A stretch of 64,000 nt of DNA. Source: Cerasicoccus arenae. Lineage in GTDB: Bacteria > Verrucomicrobiota > Verrucomicrobiia > Opitutales > Cerasicoccaceae. Position 1 is the first letter of the stretch. Every line of letters starts with the position of its first letter. Positions 26,379 to 35,652 of this stretch are shown in pieces. Location: assembly GCF_014651635.1 (NCBI RefSeq), contig NZ_BMXG01000004.1, forward strand, positions 62,001-126,000, given 5' to 3'. The notes under the pieces were generated by a model. That model searched no databases and was not told where the DNA came from. It saw only the letters and a list, made by a program, of their open reading frames with translations. The position numbers and the translations under genes are program-made.

Positions 26379-28154
26379 CTATGCGTGCGCAGCAATACAG
26401 GCTGGCTCGGCATATTCGCAAAGCGGGATGCTGGGGGTGTCCATACGGTATTCGTTACGCTCATAGAAGGTGGGTGGTTCGTAGGTCCACCCAGTGGCCA
26501 GGCGCTTGGCTTCGTCACGAATCTTCTTGCCCACGATAGGGCTGGCCAGCGCGGCAAGACGTGAGCGCCAACCGAAGCATTTATGGATGTCGCGTAGAAT
26601 GGCACGCAGCTTTTGCTGGATTTCTGGTTGTTGGCGGAAGTGCTTTATTGCCGCACGGATGACGGGTGGCATGGTTGTGGCCAGATTACTACCGTCTTGC
26701 CGAAAACGTTGGGCGATGCGTGTGTCAGGGTGATGCCCGTAGCGCTTCCAGCCTGCCAGCGTGGTGCGGGCAATGCGGATAATGCTCGGGCCATTACGCT
26801 CGTATTCTCGGTTGAAAGCGCGAAGAAGCCAGTCGCCCTCCGTGCCGGCAGGGATATTTGCATGGTTATAATTAAAGGTCAGTTGGCCATGGATGTCGGC
26901 TGGGTCTATCTCATTTTCGTCCTTCATGACGCCCTTGTCGGTCAATTCACGGTGTAACGCTGTCCCTGGAATGGGCGTATAGAGCATGAATTGGTGAAAA
27001 TCCGTATCGTGCTTGGCCGCGTGCTCAATCGCATCGGGCAGGTTTTTCGGGGAATGATTTTCCAGTCCGATGATAGTCGAACCGAGGACGCGGATGCCGT
27101 GGGATTGCAACTCGCGAACAAGCTCGAAGGTATCGATGCCGGACAATTTTTTGTATTGGCTGTCCTTGCCCTCAATTCCCATCCAGACCCAGCTGATACC
27201 TAGGCGGACAAGCTGTTCGATGGAGTAGCTGCGTAGAATGTTTGCTGATGCGAAAACGTAGAGAGACCATGCCTTGCCGTGCGCCTCGATCAACTCTAGC
27301 AGGCGTAGGGCGCGTTTACGGTGAAAGAGGAAGTTCTCATCCATCACAAAGAAGCTGTTCACTTGCAGACGTTGCTCTAGCTGCTCCATGATGCGAAATA
27401 GTTCATCGCCATCTTGATAGAAGTTAATGAACCGCCCCTTGCCACCAAACATAGCGGATGTGGAACAGAAATTGCAGCCAATCGGGCAACCGACGGAGGG
27501 AATCAGAGTCGCGGCGGTATCTCCTGGCTTAGGTTTGAGCGTGAATCCTGCGGACCGGGCACCTAAGCCGGATAGCACTGCGGGGTGATTGAGCGGGCGA
27601 CCGACATCCTCCCCGAGATATTGGCGAAACCAGCGTACGCCGTCACCACGGACGACATGGTCTGCCTCAACGCGTTCGATGAGATCAGGAATATTCGCAA
27701 TGTGTCCGCCGATGATAATTCTCGCCTGTGGCTGATGCTCACGAATCAAGGCGCACATGTGCTTAACCTTCAGAATATTCGGTGTGATCGCCGTAATGCC
27801 GATAACGTCGTATTCGTGGTCTTTAAGCTCTTGGATAAAGCGTTCACGGACAGGGAAATCCAAGACGGTGCACGGTGCCAAGATATTAGCCTGGATCATC
27901 ATAATGCCCCAACTACGATGAAACATCCGCAGTGAAAATGGACCCTGCGTACGCGTTACTTGATTATGGTAAAGCTCCATTGGGTTGAGCTTGCGGCTGC
28001 CATATTCGTCATCTTGAGCATAAGGGCCAAAGACGCTGGTCAACAAAATGCGCGTGTGCGATCCCCGAGGGTGACGAGGGTGCAGGGGGGGGGGGGCAAT
28101 GGATTGTGGTGAAAGTGTTGAACTAGTTTGCATGTGTTGAGAGTGGACACGCAT
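26379..28154 (-). CDS. B12-binding domain radical SAM protein
   Basis: 591 aa from ATG 28154 (ATG 28133 and an upstream GTG at 28226 are alternatives). An N-terminal cobalamin-binding-like fold (DVIGITAITPNILKVKHM...IIIGGHIANIPDLI) precedes a radical SAM domain with VGCPIGCNFCSTS for the [4Fe-4S] cluster and a C-terminal tail rich in Arg. Members of this BchE/methylase-like class carry out methylations or ring chemistry; the substrate is not known. The conserved domain begins about 20 residues after a 12-base C tract at 28085-28096 that encodes APPPLH, so every plausible start lies upstream of the tract. Confidence 0.85.
   Translation of the reverse strand: MRVHSQHMQTSSTLSPQSIAPPPLHPRHPRGSHTRILLTSVFGPYAQDDEYGSRKLNPMELYHNQVTRTQGPFSLRMFHRSWGIMMIQANILAPCTVLDFPVRERFIQELKDHEYDVIGITAITPNILKVKHMCALIREHQPQARIIIGGHIANIPDLIERVEADHVVRGDGVRWFRQYLGEDVGRPLNHPAVLSGLGARSAGFTLKPKPGDTAATLIPSVGCPIGCNFCSTSAMFGGKGRFINFYQDGDELFRIMEQLEQRLQVNSFFVMDENFLFHRKRALRLLELIEAHGKAWSLYVFASANILRSYSIEQLVRLGISWVWMGIEGKDSQYKKLSGIDTFELVRELQSHGIRVLGSTIIGLENHSPKNLPDAIEHAAKHDTDFHQFMLYTPIPGTALHRELTDKGVMKDENEIDPADIHGQLTFNYNHANIPAGTEGDWLLRAFNREYERNGPSIIRIARTTLAGWKRYGHHPDTRIAQRFRQDGSNLATTMPPVIRAAIKHFRQQPEIQQKLRAILRDIHKCFGWRSRLAALASPIVGKKIRDEAKRLATGWTYEPPTFYERNEYRMDTPSIPLCEYAEPACIAAHA
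28085..28096 (-). repeat. C12 (coding strand) tract at the 5' end of the radical SAM gene
   Basis: Twelve G on the plus strand lie between the start codon and the first conserved motif. A slip of one base would shut off the whole protein, the arrangement seen in phase-variable genes. Confidence 0.95.
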
Positions 28155-28294
28155 TCCAGCGAAAAACCCATGATAAACCGTGAGTATGAGTCTCTTAGAA
28201 GCGTTGCTGGCGATTCGCTCAAGCACCGCAAATAATTAAGCAGCTGCCGCTCTTTTAAGCGTGGCTGATGCTGGCAATTAGACTTCTGCCTTCT

Positions 28295-29086
28295 TTAAGC
28301 CTGATGAAATGCTTTGACGAGGTCCGTTGGGTCTTCCTCACGCATGAGAGCCTCACCGACTAGAATTGCTTGGGCACCGCAAGCATGAGCACGGGCCGCG
28401 TCCTCGGGCGTGAAAATGCCGCTTTCGCTGACCGGAATCACGTCGTCGGGCATCTGTGGGATGATGAGTTCGGAAATTGCCAGATCAGTGACAAAACGGC
28501 TCAAATCACGGTTATTGACTCCGACAATACGTGGGCCAAATTCCAAGGCACGATCGAGCTCTCGCTCAGTGTGGACCTCGAAGAGGGCGTCGAGCCCAGC
28601 AGCTTGGGCGGCATCGTACAGGCGGTCGATTTCGTCGTCTTCGAGTGCTCGGACGATGATTAGGATACAACGTGCACCGGCTTCTGCAGCTTCGACAATC
28701 TGGATTGGGTGGACGAAAAAATCTTTTCGCAGACATGGAATATCGCGGCGGTGGTCGCTGAGGAAATCCGTGACATTCCAGAGGTCGCGCAGGCTGCCGC
28801 CGAAGTATTTTTCGTCCGTGAGTACAGATAGGCAATCGACTTCGGCGTTCTGGTATTTACGGGCTTGCTCGGTGGCGTCGGGGAGCTCGGCAATCTGCCC
28901 AGCAGAGGGCGAACGCCGTTTGATTTCGGCAATCACCGCTAGGCCACGGCGCGCACGTAGTGCTTCAGCAAAACTCTTGCCTGTCTGGTTTTGACTGAGG
29001 CGATTGAGTTCGCTGTCGCGCACCGGTCGGATGCGGTGTTCAATCTCCTCGCGCTTATGCGCCATGATTTCAGCAAGTTTGTCCAT
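28295..29086 (-). CDS. trpC: Indole-3-glycerol phosphate synthase
   Basis: 263 aa. Converts CdRP to indole-3-glycerol phosphate in tryptophan synthesis. Motifs: VIAEIKRRSPSAG (catalytic Lys), DCLSVLTDEKYFGGSLRDL, PCLRKDFFVHPIQI, FEVHTERELDRAL, VGVNNRDLSRF and VSESGI. ATG 29086 (MDKLAEIMAHKREEI) is chosen over the open frame to 29152. The other trp genes are not here. Divergent from the larA-like gene. Confidence 0.95.
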   Translation of the reverse strand: MDKLAEIMAHKREEIEHRIRPVRDSELNRLSQNQTGKSFAEALRARRGLAVIAEIKRRSPSAGQIAELPDATEQARKYQNAEVDCLSVLTDEKYFGGSLRDLWNVTDFLSDHRRDIPCLRKDFFVHPIQIVEAAEAGARCILIIVRALEDDEIDRLYDAAQAAGLDALFEVHTERELDRALEFGPRIVGVNNRDLSRFVTDLAISELIIPQMPDDVIPVSESGIFTPEDAARAHACGAQAILVGEALMREEDPTDLVKAFHQA

Positions 29087-29179
29087 TGTGTAAGGAAGAA
29101 ATGAAATCATATATATTCCCGCTGGCAAGGCGGGAGGCTTGTTCAACTTCATTTTGCTTTAAGGGGCCATATCATCTAT

Positions 29180-30619
29180 ATGCCAATGTCATTGGTTGAG
29201 ATTGACCGGCCCAATTTGCGGTATGAGAATGTTCCTCTCATGAGCACCCTCCAGACAACCCATCTGCCCTTTGGCCCCTCCAATATCGAGCTGACCTTTC
29301 CCAACGAAGTAGACATCCTAACAATGGGGACGCCGGTTGCGTTGGAGAATCCCATACAGTGCGTGCAAGAGGCCCTCAATGACTCGATTGGAAGCCCAGG
29401 CTTAGATGAGATCATAAAACACAAATTATTGCTCAACGCCGATCCATCGGCAGTGATTGTCATCTCTGATAATACCCGTCCAGTGCCCTACACAGGTGAG
29501 TCCGGGATCTTGTGGCCTATTGTGGAGCGTCTGCTTCAGCACAAGGTGCGGGCCGAGGAAATTATCGTGCTAGTGGCGACAGGCATGCACCGCGGGCTAA
29601 CTGATGCCGAGATCACGAATATGATCGACGCTCGCGTGCTTGCAGCTGGCGTGAAGGTGATTAACCACGACTGCCAGGAAGATGAGTGGCTGACCCATTT
29701 GGGGCAGACTGAGCGTGGTAGCGAAATTTATATCAACCAGCGTTATTTGGGCGCGGATATCAAAATCCTGACCGGCCTCGTGGAGAGCCACTTTATGGCG
29801 GGTGCCTCGGGTGGGCGGAAATCGATTTGTCCAGGGTTGATCGGTGAAGCCAGCACATTCGTGTTCCATGGTGCACCGATGATGGCACACCCGAACACGA
29901 CCGACCTACTTCTCGACGGCAATCCTTGCCATGAGGAGTCTTTCGAAGTCGCAAGCAAGGCCGGGGCGGATTACATCGTCAACGTTACACTGGACCATCA
30001 GTTTCGGCTGACGGGCGTTTTTGCTGGGAATCTGAAAGATGCGCACGAGGCAGCAGTCGAGCACTTGAAGACCTACACCGCGGTTGCTTGCGAAGGCGAG
30101 TATGACGTCGTCATGACGCACGCGGGCTTTGTAGGCATCAACCACTATCAGGCCGCAAAATCGGGCACCGTCGCCGCACGCATTGTCAAGCCAGGCGGTC
30201 ACGTGCTCATGGTCGCGGACAATACCGATACGGACCCGGTTGGCAGTCTGGCCTATCGCACGGTGCTGCAAATTCTGACTCTTAGCGGGGCGGAGGCGGT
30301 TGAAAGAATCCTGCTTTCGCCGGACTGGACCTTTATTCCTGAGCAGTGGCAGGTGCAGATGTGGACGCGGCTTTTTAAGAAGATTCCGTTGCATCATTTC
30401 CATTACTACAGCCCGCAGTTTGGCGAGGCGGAATATCGTTTGGCGGCTGGATCACGGCTGACGGCATTGGCGGGCGTGGACGCTGCCAGCGAGCCGGAGT
30501 CGCTTATTCCCGAGCTATTCGCCCGTAGCTTGGAGAAGCTTCAGGCTGAGCACGTCGGCCCCGATCCTTTGCGAGTCGCCTACTTGAAGGACGGCCCGTA
30601 TGGGATACCGCTGCGATAG
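29180..30619 (+). CDS. LarA-family nickel-pincer racemase/epimerase-like protein
   Basis: 479 aa with three possible ATG starts (29180, 29186, 29240). Has SDNTRPVPYT, GMHRGLT with His137, NHDCQEDE, and ESHFMAGASGGRKSICPG, in which His204 and Lys214 keep the ten-residue spacing of the proton-transfer His and the cofactor-bearing Lys of lactate racemase; His230 follows. LarA enzymes racemise or epimerise 2-hydroxyacids with a nickel-pincer nucleotide. No larB, larC or larE genes are nearby, so the cofactor would be made elsewhere. The substrate could be lactate or a sugar acid. Confidence 0.85.
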   Translation: MPMSLVEIDRPNLRYENVPLMSTLQTTHLPFGPSNIELTFPNEVDILTMGTPVALENPIQCVQEALNDSIGSPGLDEIIKHKLLLNADPSAVIVISDNTRPVPYTGESGILWPIVERLLQHKVRAEEIIVLVATGMHRGLTDAEITNMIDARVLAAGVKVINHDCQEDEWLTHLGQTERGSEIYINQRYLGADIKILTGLVESHFMAGASGGRKSICPGLIGEASTFVFHGAPMMAHPNTTDLLLDGNPCHEESFEVASKAGADYIVNVTLDHQFRLTGVFAGNLKDAHEAAVEHLKTYTAVACEGEYDVVMTHAGFVGINHYQAAKSGTVAARIVKPGGHVLMVADNTDTDPVGSLAYRTVLQILTLSGAEAVERILLSPDWTFIPEQWQVQMWTRLFKKIPLHHFHYYSPQFGEAEYRLAAGSRLTALAGVDAASEPESLIPELFARSLEKLQAEHVGPDPLRVAYLKDGPYGIPLR

Positions 30620-30753
30620 AGTATCGTTGTTGGGGGAAATTTCCCCTGCGCTTTTATAGGCTGAAGGGTTGGATTTGTTGTTATTGAACGGTTTCCAGTC
30701 TAAAAAACGTGTTGTGAGCGAGGCATGGATTCTATATCTCTTTGGTCATACTT

Positions 30754-31440
30754 ATGGCTTCGATTAATGATTTACGGGAAACAGTTGCGCGCTTACGCGG
30801 GCCGGGAGGATGTCCATGGGACATTGAGCAGAACCATCGTTCGCTATGCGACTGTCTGGTTGAAGAATGCGCCGAGCTGCTGGACACCATTGATCGGCTT
30901 GATTTCGAGCACATGCAGGAAGAATTGGGTGACGTGCTTCTCCAGGTGATCATGCACACGCAGATGGCCGAGGAGGAAGGTCGGTTCTCATTTGATGAGG
31001 TTGCCCGCGACATTAACGAAAAACTGGTGCGCCGCCATCCGCATGTTTTTGGTGATCTTGATTTAAAGGATTCCGACGCTGTGCTCAAGAAATGGGAGGA
31101 AATCAAAGAAGAGGAAAAAAAGAACGGCTTACGCCCCTTGGAAGATGGCCCCTTTAAGCACCTACCGCCGCAGTTGCCTGCGCTGCGTTACGCACTGAAT
31201 ATTTACAAGCAAATCGCCAAGAAAGAACTGCCCGTGGAAGGTGAGTTCTCGCTGCCTGTTGTGGCTGAATTGGCAGACGGCTTGACCGAAGAAAAGGCAG
31301 GACGCGCTCTTTTCGAGCTGGCTGCCGCCTGCCGTGAGGCAGGTATTGATCCAGAATCCGCATTGCGTCGCCATGCCAGCGCAGCGCAACGCTCCATCGC
31401 CGAACGTGTCTCAGAAACAGAACAATCTCCGGCTCGTTGA
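30754..31440 (+). CDS. mazG: Nucleoside triphosphate pyrophosphohydrolase
   Basis: 228 aa from ATG 30754. Hydrolyses (d)NTPs to monophosphates, housecleaning abnormal nucleotides. The N-terminal MazG domain has GGCPWDIEQNHRSL and the metal-binding EECAELLDTI...EELGDVLLQV acidic helices; a second, diverged MazG domain follows near residue 145. The stop lies inside the next open frame, indicating overlap with the ygjP-like gene. There is no MazEF toxin pair. Confidence 0.93.
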   Translation: MASINDLRETVARLRGPGGCPWDIEQNHRSLCDCLVEECAELLDTIDRLDFEHMQEELGDVLLQVIMHTQMAEEEGRFSFDEVARDINEKLVRRHPHVFGDLDLKDSDAVLKKWEEIKEEEKKNGLRPLEDGPFKHLPPQLPALRYALNIYKQIAKKELPVEGEFSLPVVAELADGLTEEKAGRALFELAAACREAGIDPESALRRHASAAQRSIAERVSETEQSPAR

Positions 31441-32152
31441 AGTCCCCACCAGCGAAGGTGCGCTTCTGGTCCCTTACGAGATCCGTCGGTCGCGCCGGGC
31501 GCGTCATATTCGTTTAAGCGTGGGGCTGCATAATCATGCGCTTTTATCTGTGCCGTGGCGCTGTGCATTTGTTGAAGCGGTAGAATTTCTGCGTAGCCAG
31601 GGCGACTGGCTTTCGCGGAACTTGAGTGAGCATCCCACGCGCACATCGTTGCGCGAATATTTGGAACGCCATCCTCGTCTGTATGGTCTGGGTCGTGCAT
31701 TTCGTCTCACGCAAGGCTTCACGCGCTCCAAGCCATTTTATGTCTATTCCACCGAAACCGACGAGGTTGAACTGCGCATTTCAGCCGAGGGGGACCAAGA
31801 GCCAAACCTTGTTCGTTTGGTGCGTGAATTTGCGCAAGAAATCATCGACCTGCGAACGCGGGAATTGGCGAAGATCGCCGACGTGTCGATCAAGCGCGTG
31901 AGCGTGCGTGATCAGGCGACGCGTTGGGGGTCGTGCTCGAGCACTGGCACGATATCGCTGAATTGGCGGTTGGTGCTACTGCGACCCAATTTGCAAGATC
32001 ACGTGATTTACCACGAACTGGCCCACGTGCAGGAGATGAATCACTCCGCTTCGTTTTGGAGCCTGCTCCGCGAATACGATGCCAATACGGATGCGCACAA
32101 CGAGCAGTTAAACTCAGCTGGTGCTCGGTTGATGCCATTGGGACGGAGCTAA
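31373..32152 (+). CDS. YgjP-like M48-type metal-dependent hydrolase (DUF45)
   Basis: 259 aa from ATG 31373; GTG 31406 would give 248 aa. Motifs are SRRARHIRLSV near the N-terminus, QATRWGSCSSTGTISLNWRL, and the zinc site YHELAHVQEMNHSASFW (HExxH plus downstream His). DUF45/YgjP proteins look like SprT-type metalloproteases, though some are reported to act on nucleotides. The start overlaps mazG, suggesting coexpression of two possible housecleaning enzymes. The zinc ligands are intact here. Confidence 0.85.
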   Translation: MPAQRNAPSPNVSQKQNNLRLVEVPTSEGALLVPYEIRRSRRARHIRLSVGLHNHALLSVPWRCAFVEAVEFLRSQGDWLSRNLSEHPTRTSLREYLERHPRLYGLGRAFRLTQGFTRSKPFYVYSTETDEVELRISAEGDQEPNLVRLVREFAQEIIDLRTRELAKIADVSIKRVSVRDQATRWGSCSSTGTISLNWRLVLLRPNLQDHVIYHELAHVQEMNHSASFWSLLREYDANTDAHNEQLNSAGARLMPLGRS

Positions 32153-32256
32153 TATTGTGGGCTTCCCTAACAGGGAGGAGACTCAAATAGGGGGGGGCAT
32201 ATAAGTTATCTCCTTGGCTTGACCCCAGCGCGATTGTCAGGCCTTGTCGGCTGCAC

Positions 32257-33138
32257 ATGAATTTAGCGAAAATCATTACCCACGGTGGCGGAGCGCATCG
32301 CGACGACTTTCTCGCGTGTTGCCTGTTATTAAGTGAATGTCCAGCACCAATCGAGCGGCGTGACCCAACGGAAGACGAACTGGCTGACGCTAGCATTGCG
32401 GTGGTGGACATTGGTCATCGGCATGAGCCAAAGAACTCAAATTTCGATCATCATCAGTTCCCGCGCGACGCCGTGCCGACCTGTGCGTTATCGCTGGTGT
32501 TGCAGCAATTGGAGCTCTACGAGCACGCTCGTCAGTTTTGTGACTGGCTGGAAGCAACTGAGCATTTTGACTGTTGCGGCCCAAAGGAAACTGGCGAGTG
32601 GATTGGTGTGACGCCGGAGCAAATGCGCCGGCTTGATTCACCGATCGATCCGACGATTTTGCGTCTCTTTTCTCGTCAATCGGCCCATTTGCCCGGTGAT
32701 CCGCTCTGGGAAATCATGCGTGCGCTTGGAACCGAGTGGGCGGGCTACGTCCGCGGCATGGCTGGGCAGATCAAATTCTTGGCTGAGCACGGTGAATTCT
32801 GGGAAATCGAACAGGATGGTGCTACGTTTGAGGTCTTCGCGATTCTGGATCGTAATTCCCCGTTGGGCGATGCGGGGGCTGGGGTAGGTTTCCATCTGAA
32901 GGCGTTACAGAAAGACCAGTCGGTCGTCGCGCTGGCGTGTCCAGACAATCGTGGTGAAGGCTTTGGTTTGCGTAAATTCAATGACAGCCCGGTGATGGAA
33001 TTTACACGTCTCGAAGGAGAATCAGACGTTCATTTTGCACACAAGCGCGGTTTTATCGCGAAAACTTCAGCGCAATCAACGGAGCGTTTAAAAGAGCTGT
33101 TGCGGATGGCCTACTTGGGGGCGGGCGAGCGAACTTAG
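32257..33138 (+). CDS. MYG1/GAMM1 family (DHH-like) protein
   Basis: 293 aa. Opens with IITHGGGAHRDDFLACCLLL, continues with AVVDIGHRHEPKNSNFDHHQF, matching the MYG1 pattern (THxGxxHxDDxLA...FDHHQ) with metal-binding Asp and His residues. Eukaryotic MYG1 is a 3'-5' RNA exonuclease; the bacterial role is not established. Cytoplasmic. Convergent and directly adjacent to the Hpt gene. Confidence 0.85.
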   Translation: MNLAKIITHGGGAHRDDFLACCLLLSECPAPIERRDPTEDELADASIAVVDIGHRHEPKNSNFDHHQFPRDAVPTCALSLVLQQLELYEHARQFCDWLEATEHFDCCGPKETGEWIGVTPEQMRRLDSPIDPTILRLFSRQSAHLPGDPLWEIMRALGTEWAGYVRGMAGQIKFLAEHGEFWEIEQDGATFEVFAILDRNSPLGDAGAGVGFHLKALQKDQSVVALACPDNRGEGFGLRKFNDSPVMEFTRLEGESDVHFAHKRGFIAKTSAQSTERLKELLRMAYLGAGERT

Positions 33139-33525
33139 TTAGTCGTAGCGGGCCTTGAGGGCTTTCAGTCCCTGGGTTTTGTGGTAATCCAATTTGGCAG
33201 AAAAAACGGAAAAACGTTGGAATTTACCAATTCGCAACTCAGTTTCGGCCTGCCTTGCATAGGCTGCGGCACGTGCCAAGCCCAAGTTGCCCAAACTACC
33301 TTTGACATAGTGCACGAGCGAAATGAGAACCTCGGTATTTTCTTGCTGGCAGGCGAGGTCGATTTTGACGACTTGCTCGGCATAGCTATGTTCAAAGGTG
33401 TTCATGAGCTCATCTATGAAGTGGGGCATCATGGCTGATCCCACGGATGCTTCCCAGTGCTGTAGATAGTTTTCGTCCAATATTTGAACACATCTCGGTG
33501 AAGCGAATTCGTCGGAGTCAGGCAT
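33139..33525 (-). CDS. Histidine phosphotransfer (Hpt) domain protein
   Basis: 128 aa, one Hpt helical bundle. The phosphoacceptor motif HYVKGSLGNLG places His72 and Lys75. Relays phosphate between a hybrid kinase and a receiver. It overlaps the receiver gene by 8 nt and is the last gene of the SpoIIE-fusion operon. No histidine kinase is encoded in this operon, so the phosphate source must be elsewhere. Confidence 0.88.
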   Translation of the reverse strand: MPDSDEFASPRCVQILDENYLQHWEASVGSAMMPHFIDELMNTFEHSYAEQVVKIDLACQQENTEVLISLVHYVKGSLGNLGLARAAAYARQAETELRIGKFQRFSVFSAKLDYHKTQGLKALKARYD

Positions 33526-33889
33526 GCCGTTTCAGAAGTTCATTAACAGCCGATTGCAGGAGACTGGGTGCAAATGGCTTGGTAAATACGCGGTCGGCAC
33601 CCGCGTCGAGCAGTCGCTGGTGCACCTGATGCTCGCCATGTCCAGTAACGACGATTAGCGGCATATTGGCTAGGTCTGGATCTGCACGGATACTTTCAAT
33701 TAGGTCAAACCCTGACTTTCCAGGTAGCATGACATCGATGATGGCGAGGTCTGGGCGTTCTACTTTTACGAGGTGCTCGGCACCAAGACCTTCACGGCAA
33801 ATAATGAGCCTACAGTCAAATCGTTTGAGGTTGAACTCAAGCAGCCGAATCATCAGCGGATCATCGTCAGCAATTAATATCGTGCTCAT
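33518..33889 (-). CDS. Single-domain response regulator (CheY-like)
   Basis: 123 aa receiver only. Acidic pocket IADDDP, phosphoacceptor Asp52 in LAIIDVMLPGKSGFD, Thr in VVTGHG and Lys in FTKPFAP. It has no output domain. The start overlaps the phosphatase-fusion stop by 4 nt (ATGA), and the end overlaps the Hpt gene, so the three are translationally coupled. It probably links a phosphorelay to the partner-switching protein. Confidence 0.92.
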   Translation of the reverse strand: MSTILIADDDPLMIRLLEFNLKRFDCRLIICREGLGAEHLVKVERPDLAIIDVMLPGKSGFDLIESIRADPDLANMPLIVVTGHGEHQVHQRLLDAGADRVFTKPFAPSLLQSAVNELLKRHA

Positions 33890-35565
33890 AATTTTTGCCA
33901 GTAGAGAAAGGTTTGATCGTCATTGGCGGGAACATGGGCACCGTCGATTTCTTTTCTCAATAGCTTCCAAATCGTTTCAGGAGATTCTTTTTGGAGTGGC
34001 ATTAGAAATTCAGTGAAATTCTTCCACCCCCATATCTCGCCATCGCGCGCCCATTCAAATAGGCCATCAGTGACCATTAATACACGTGCTGGACCGCTGA
34101 GAGAAAAACGTTCGGCGGAGTATTCTGAATCTTTAAAGAGCCCGAGCGGCGGGCCCGAAGGTTCGACGCTGAAATGCTCGCCTTCGCCTATGCAACCTAG
34201 CACTGGGCAGTGGCCAGCATTGACTATTTCGATTTTTCGAAGGTTTTTGGGAACGCGTGCAATGGCACATGTAGCAAACATGGTCATGTCTTCGAGTTCT
34301 CGGCAAAGCGTGCGGTTGAGCGCCATCATGAGACCGACAAGCGAATACTGGAAGGTCACGCTAATGTGTAGCGCGGTACGAAACATTGCGGCCAGAAACG
34401 CGGCGGGGACGCCTTTACCCATGACGTCGATCATGCAAAAGATAATGTCGCCTCCTCGTGTTTCGCAGATTTCAACATGGTCGCCAGAAACTTCCTGAGC
34501 AGAACGCCGTCGGACAAACGCGCTCCAACCTTCTCCAGAGGTGAAACTGGGCAGGGGGAGGAGCTTATCCTGCATTTCGGAGGCAATCTCGAGCTCACGG
34601 AGAGCTTTGTTTTCGCGATCACGGATTTGGGCGTTGCTGGCGTTCATTACAGCGATGCCAATCAAATCCGCGAAGGTGCGCACCGTGTGGCGAACTGCGG
34701 CATTCAATTCCATTTTGGCGTTGTGATTCGCTAGCATTAGTGCGCCACAGACTCGGCCTGCGGCGATCACTGGGCAGATAATGCCGCTGCGGAAATTGTC
34801 CAGATTCGGATCATCGGCTCGTCCTGTTTCTGTCCAGCTGTATTCTTCCTCTTGTTCCATGACGAACTGTATTCGGAGCGAATCAGCAGGAACAGCAAAG
34901 GCGACATGAGACAGGGCAAGCTCAGCGAGTAAGGCTGATTGAATGACTTCGCCAAGGTAGATGCGGCAGAAGTTATGCGGGGCTACGCCTTGAATATCCG
35001 CCACGGCCTGCTTGAGGAAGTCTACCACTGTCTCGCTTTCTACGAGTGCCTCGCCGAGTCGATAGAACGCCGCGAGGCTCTCGTAGCAGGTGGACAGTTC
35101 TGTCATCGCTTTATCCATGAGGGCCTCGGATGAGTGGGCCTCGTTCATGTCGTCATGGCGACGTGTGATCTTACAGCAGTAGCCTGTGCTGGACTGCCAG
35201 TGTTCAAAGCGGTCGACTAACTTATGTACAATGTAGAGGCCGCGGCCATGTGTGGCAGTCTCGGAAGGCAGTCTGGGTTCTCGAATAACTTCTTTGGGCG
35301 GGCCATTGCCAGGATCGATCACACTCAGGCTGATTTCCCGTTCAAATGATTCCCACGAGACTGAGATCAGCGTTTTGGCGTTTTCTTGGCAGCCATGGGT
35401 GACTGCATTGGCGAAGATCTCGGTGAGGGCGAGTTGCCAATCATTGATTTCCATGGGGGGGAGGCCCATATCCGCCAGAAATAGGCTGAAGTGTTCGCGC
35501 AGCGCATTGACTTCCCCCAATCGAGCGGGCACTAAATACCGTTGTCCGGACAATGCGCCAATCAT
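33886..35565 (-). CDS. Fusion of anti-sigma-type kinase, GAF domain and SpoIIE/RsbU phosphatase
   Basis: 559 aa. Residues about 15-130 are a GHKL/RsbW-like ATPase: ALTEIFANAVTHGC (N box), DPGNGPP (G1) and THGRGLYIVHKL (G2). A GAF-like sensor spans about 150-320, a short coiled coil (NKALRELEIASEMQDKLLP) follows, and the rest is a PP2C/SpoIIE phosphatase with VSGDHVEI, DVMGKGVPAAF, MFATCAIARV, NAGHCPVLG, VTDGLFE and NDDQTF metal-binding aspartates. One chain thus holds both the kinase and the phosphatase of a partner switch. The likely target is the divergent STAS protein at 35653. Confidence 0.9.
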   Translation of the reverse strand: MIGALSGQRYLVPARLGEVNALREHFSLFLADMGLPPMEINDWQLALTEIFANAVTHGCQENAKTLISVSWESFEREISLSVIDPGNGPPKEVIREPRLPSETATHGRGLYIVHKLVDRFEHWQSSTGYCCKITRRHDDMNEAHSSEALMDKAMTELSTCYESLAAFYRLGEALVESETVVDFLKQAVADIQGVAPHNFCRIYLGEVIQSALLAELALSHVAFAVPADSLRIQFVMEQEEEYSWTETGRADDPNLDNFRSGIICPVIAAGRVCGALMLANHNAKMELNAAVRHTVRTFADLIGIAVMNASNAQIRDRENKALRELEIASEMQDKLLPLPSFTSGEGWSAFVRRRSAQEVSGDHVEICETRGGDIIFCMIDVMGKGVPAAFLAAMFRTALHISVTFQYSLVGLMMALNRTLCRELEDMTMFATCAIARVPKNLRKIEIVNAGHCPVLGCIGEGEHFSVEPSGPPLGLFKDSEYSAERFSLSGPARVLMVTDGLFEWARDGEIWGWKNFTEFLMPLQKESPETIWKLLRKEIDGAHVPANDDQTFLYWQKL

Positions 35566-35652
35566 TACATCAGGATAAAGGAAGCTACCGCGTTGTCGAA
35601 AGCGAATTTTGCTTTTCGTTACGTCAGTTGCCGCTAAGGTGTTATTCAGCCC

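Noticed and set aside
30633-30646. GGGGAAATTTCCCC palindrome after the larA-like gene
   Set aside because: No T-run follows and the loop is uncertain; it could be a weak terminator or chance.
30754-31440. MazG as part of a toxin-antitoxin locus
   Set aside because: No MazE or MazF coding sequence nearby; the protein is the housekeeping pyrophosphohydrolase.
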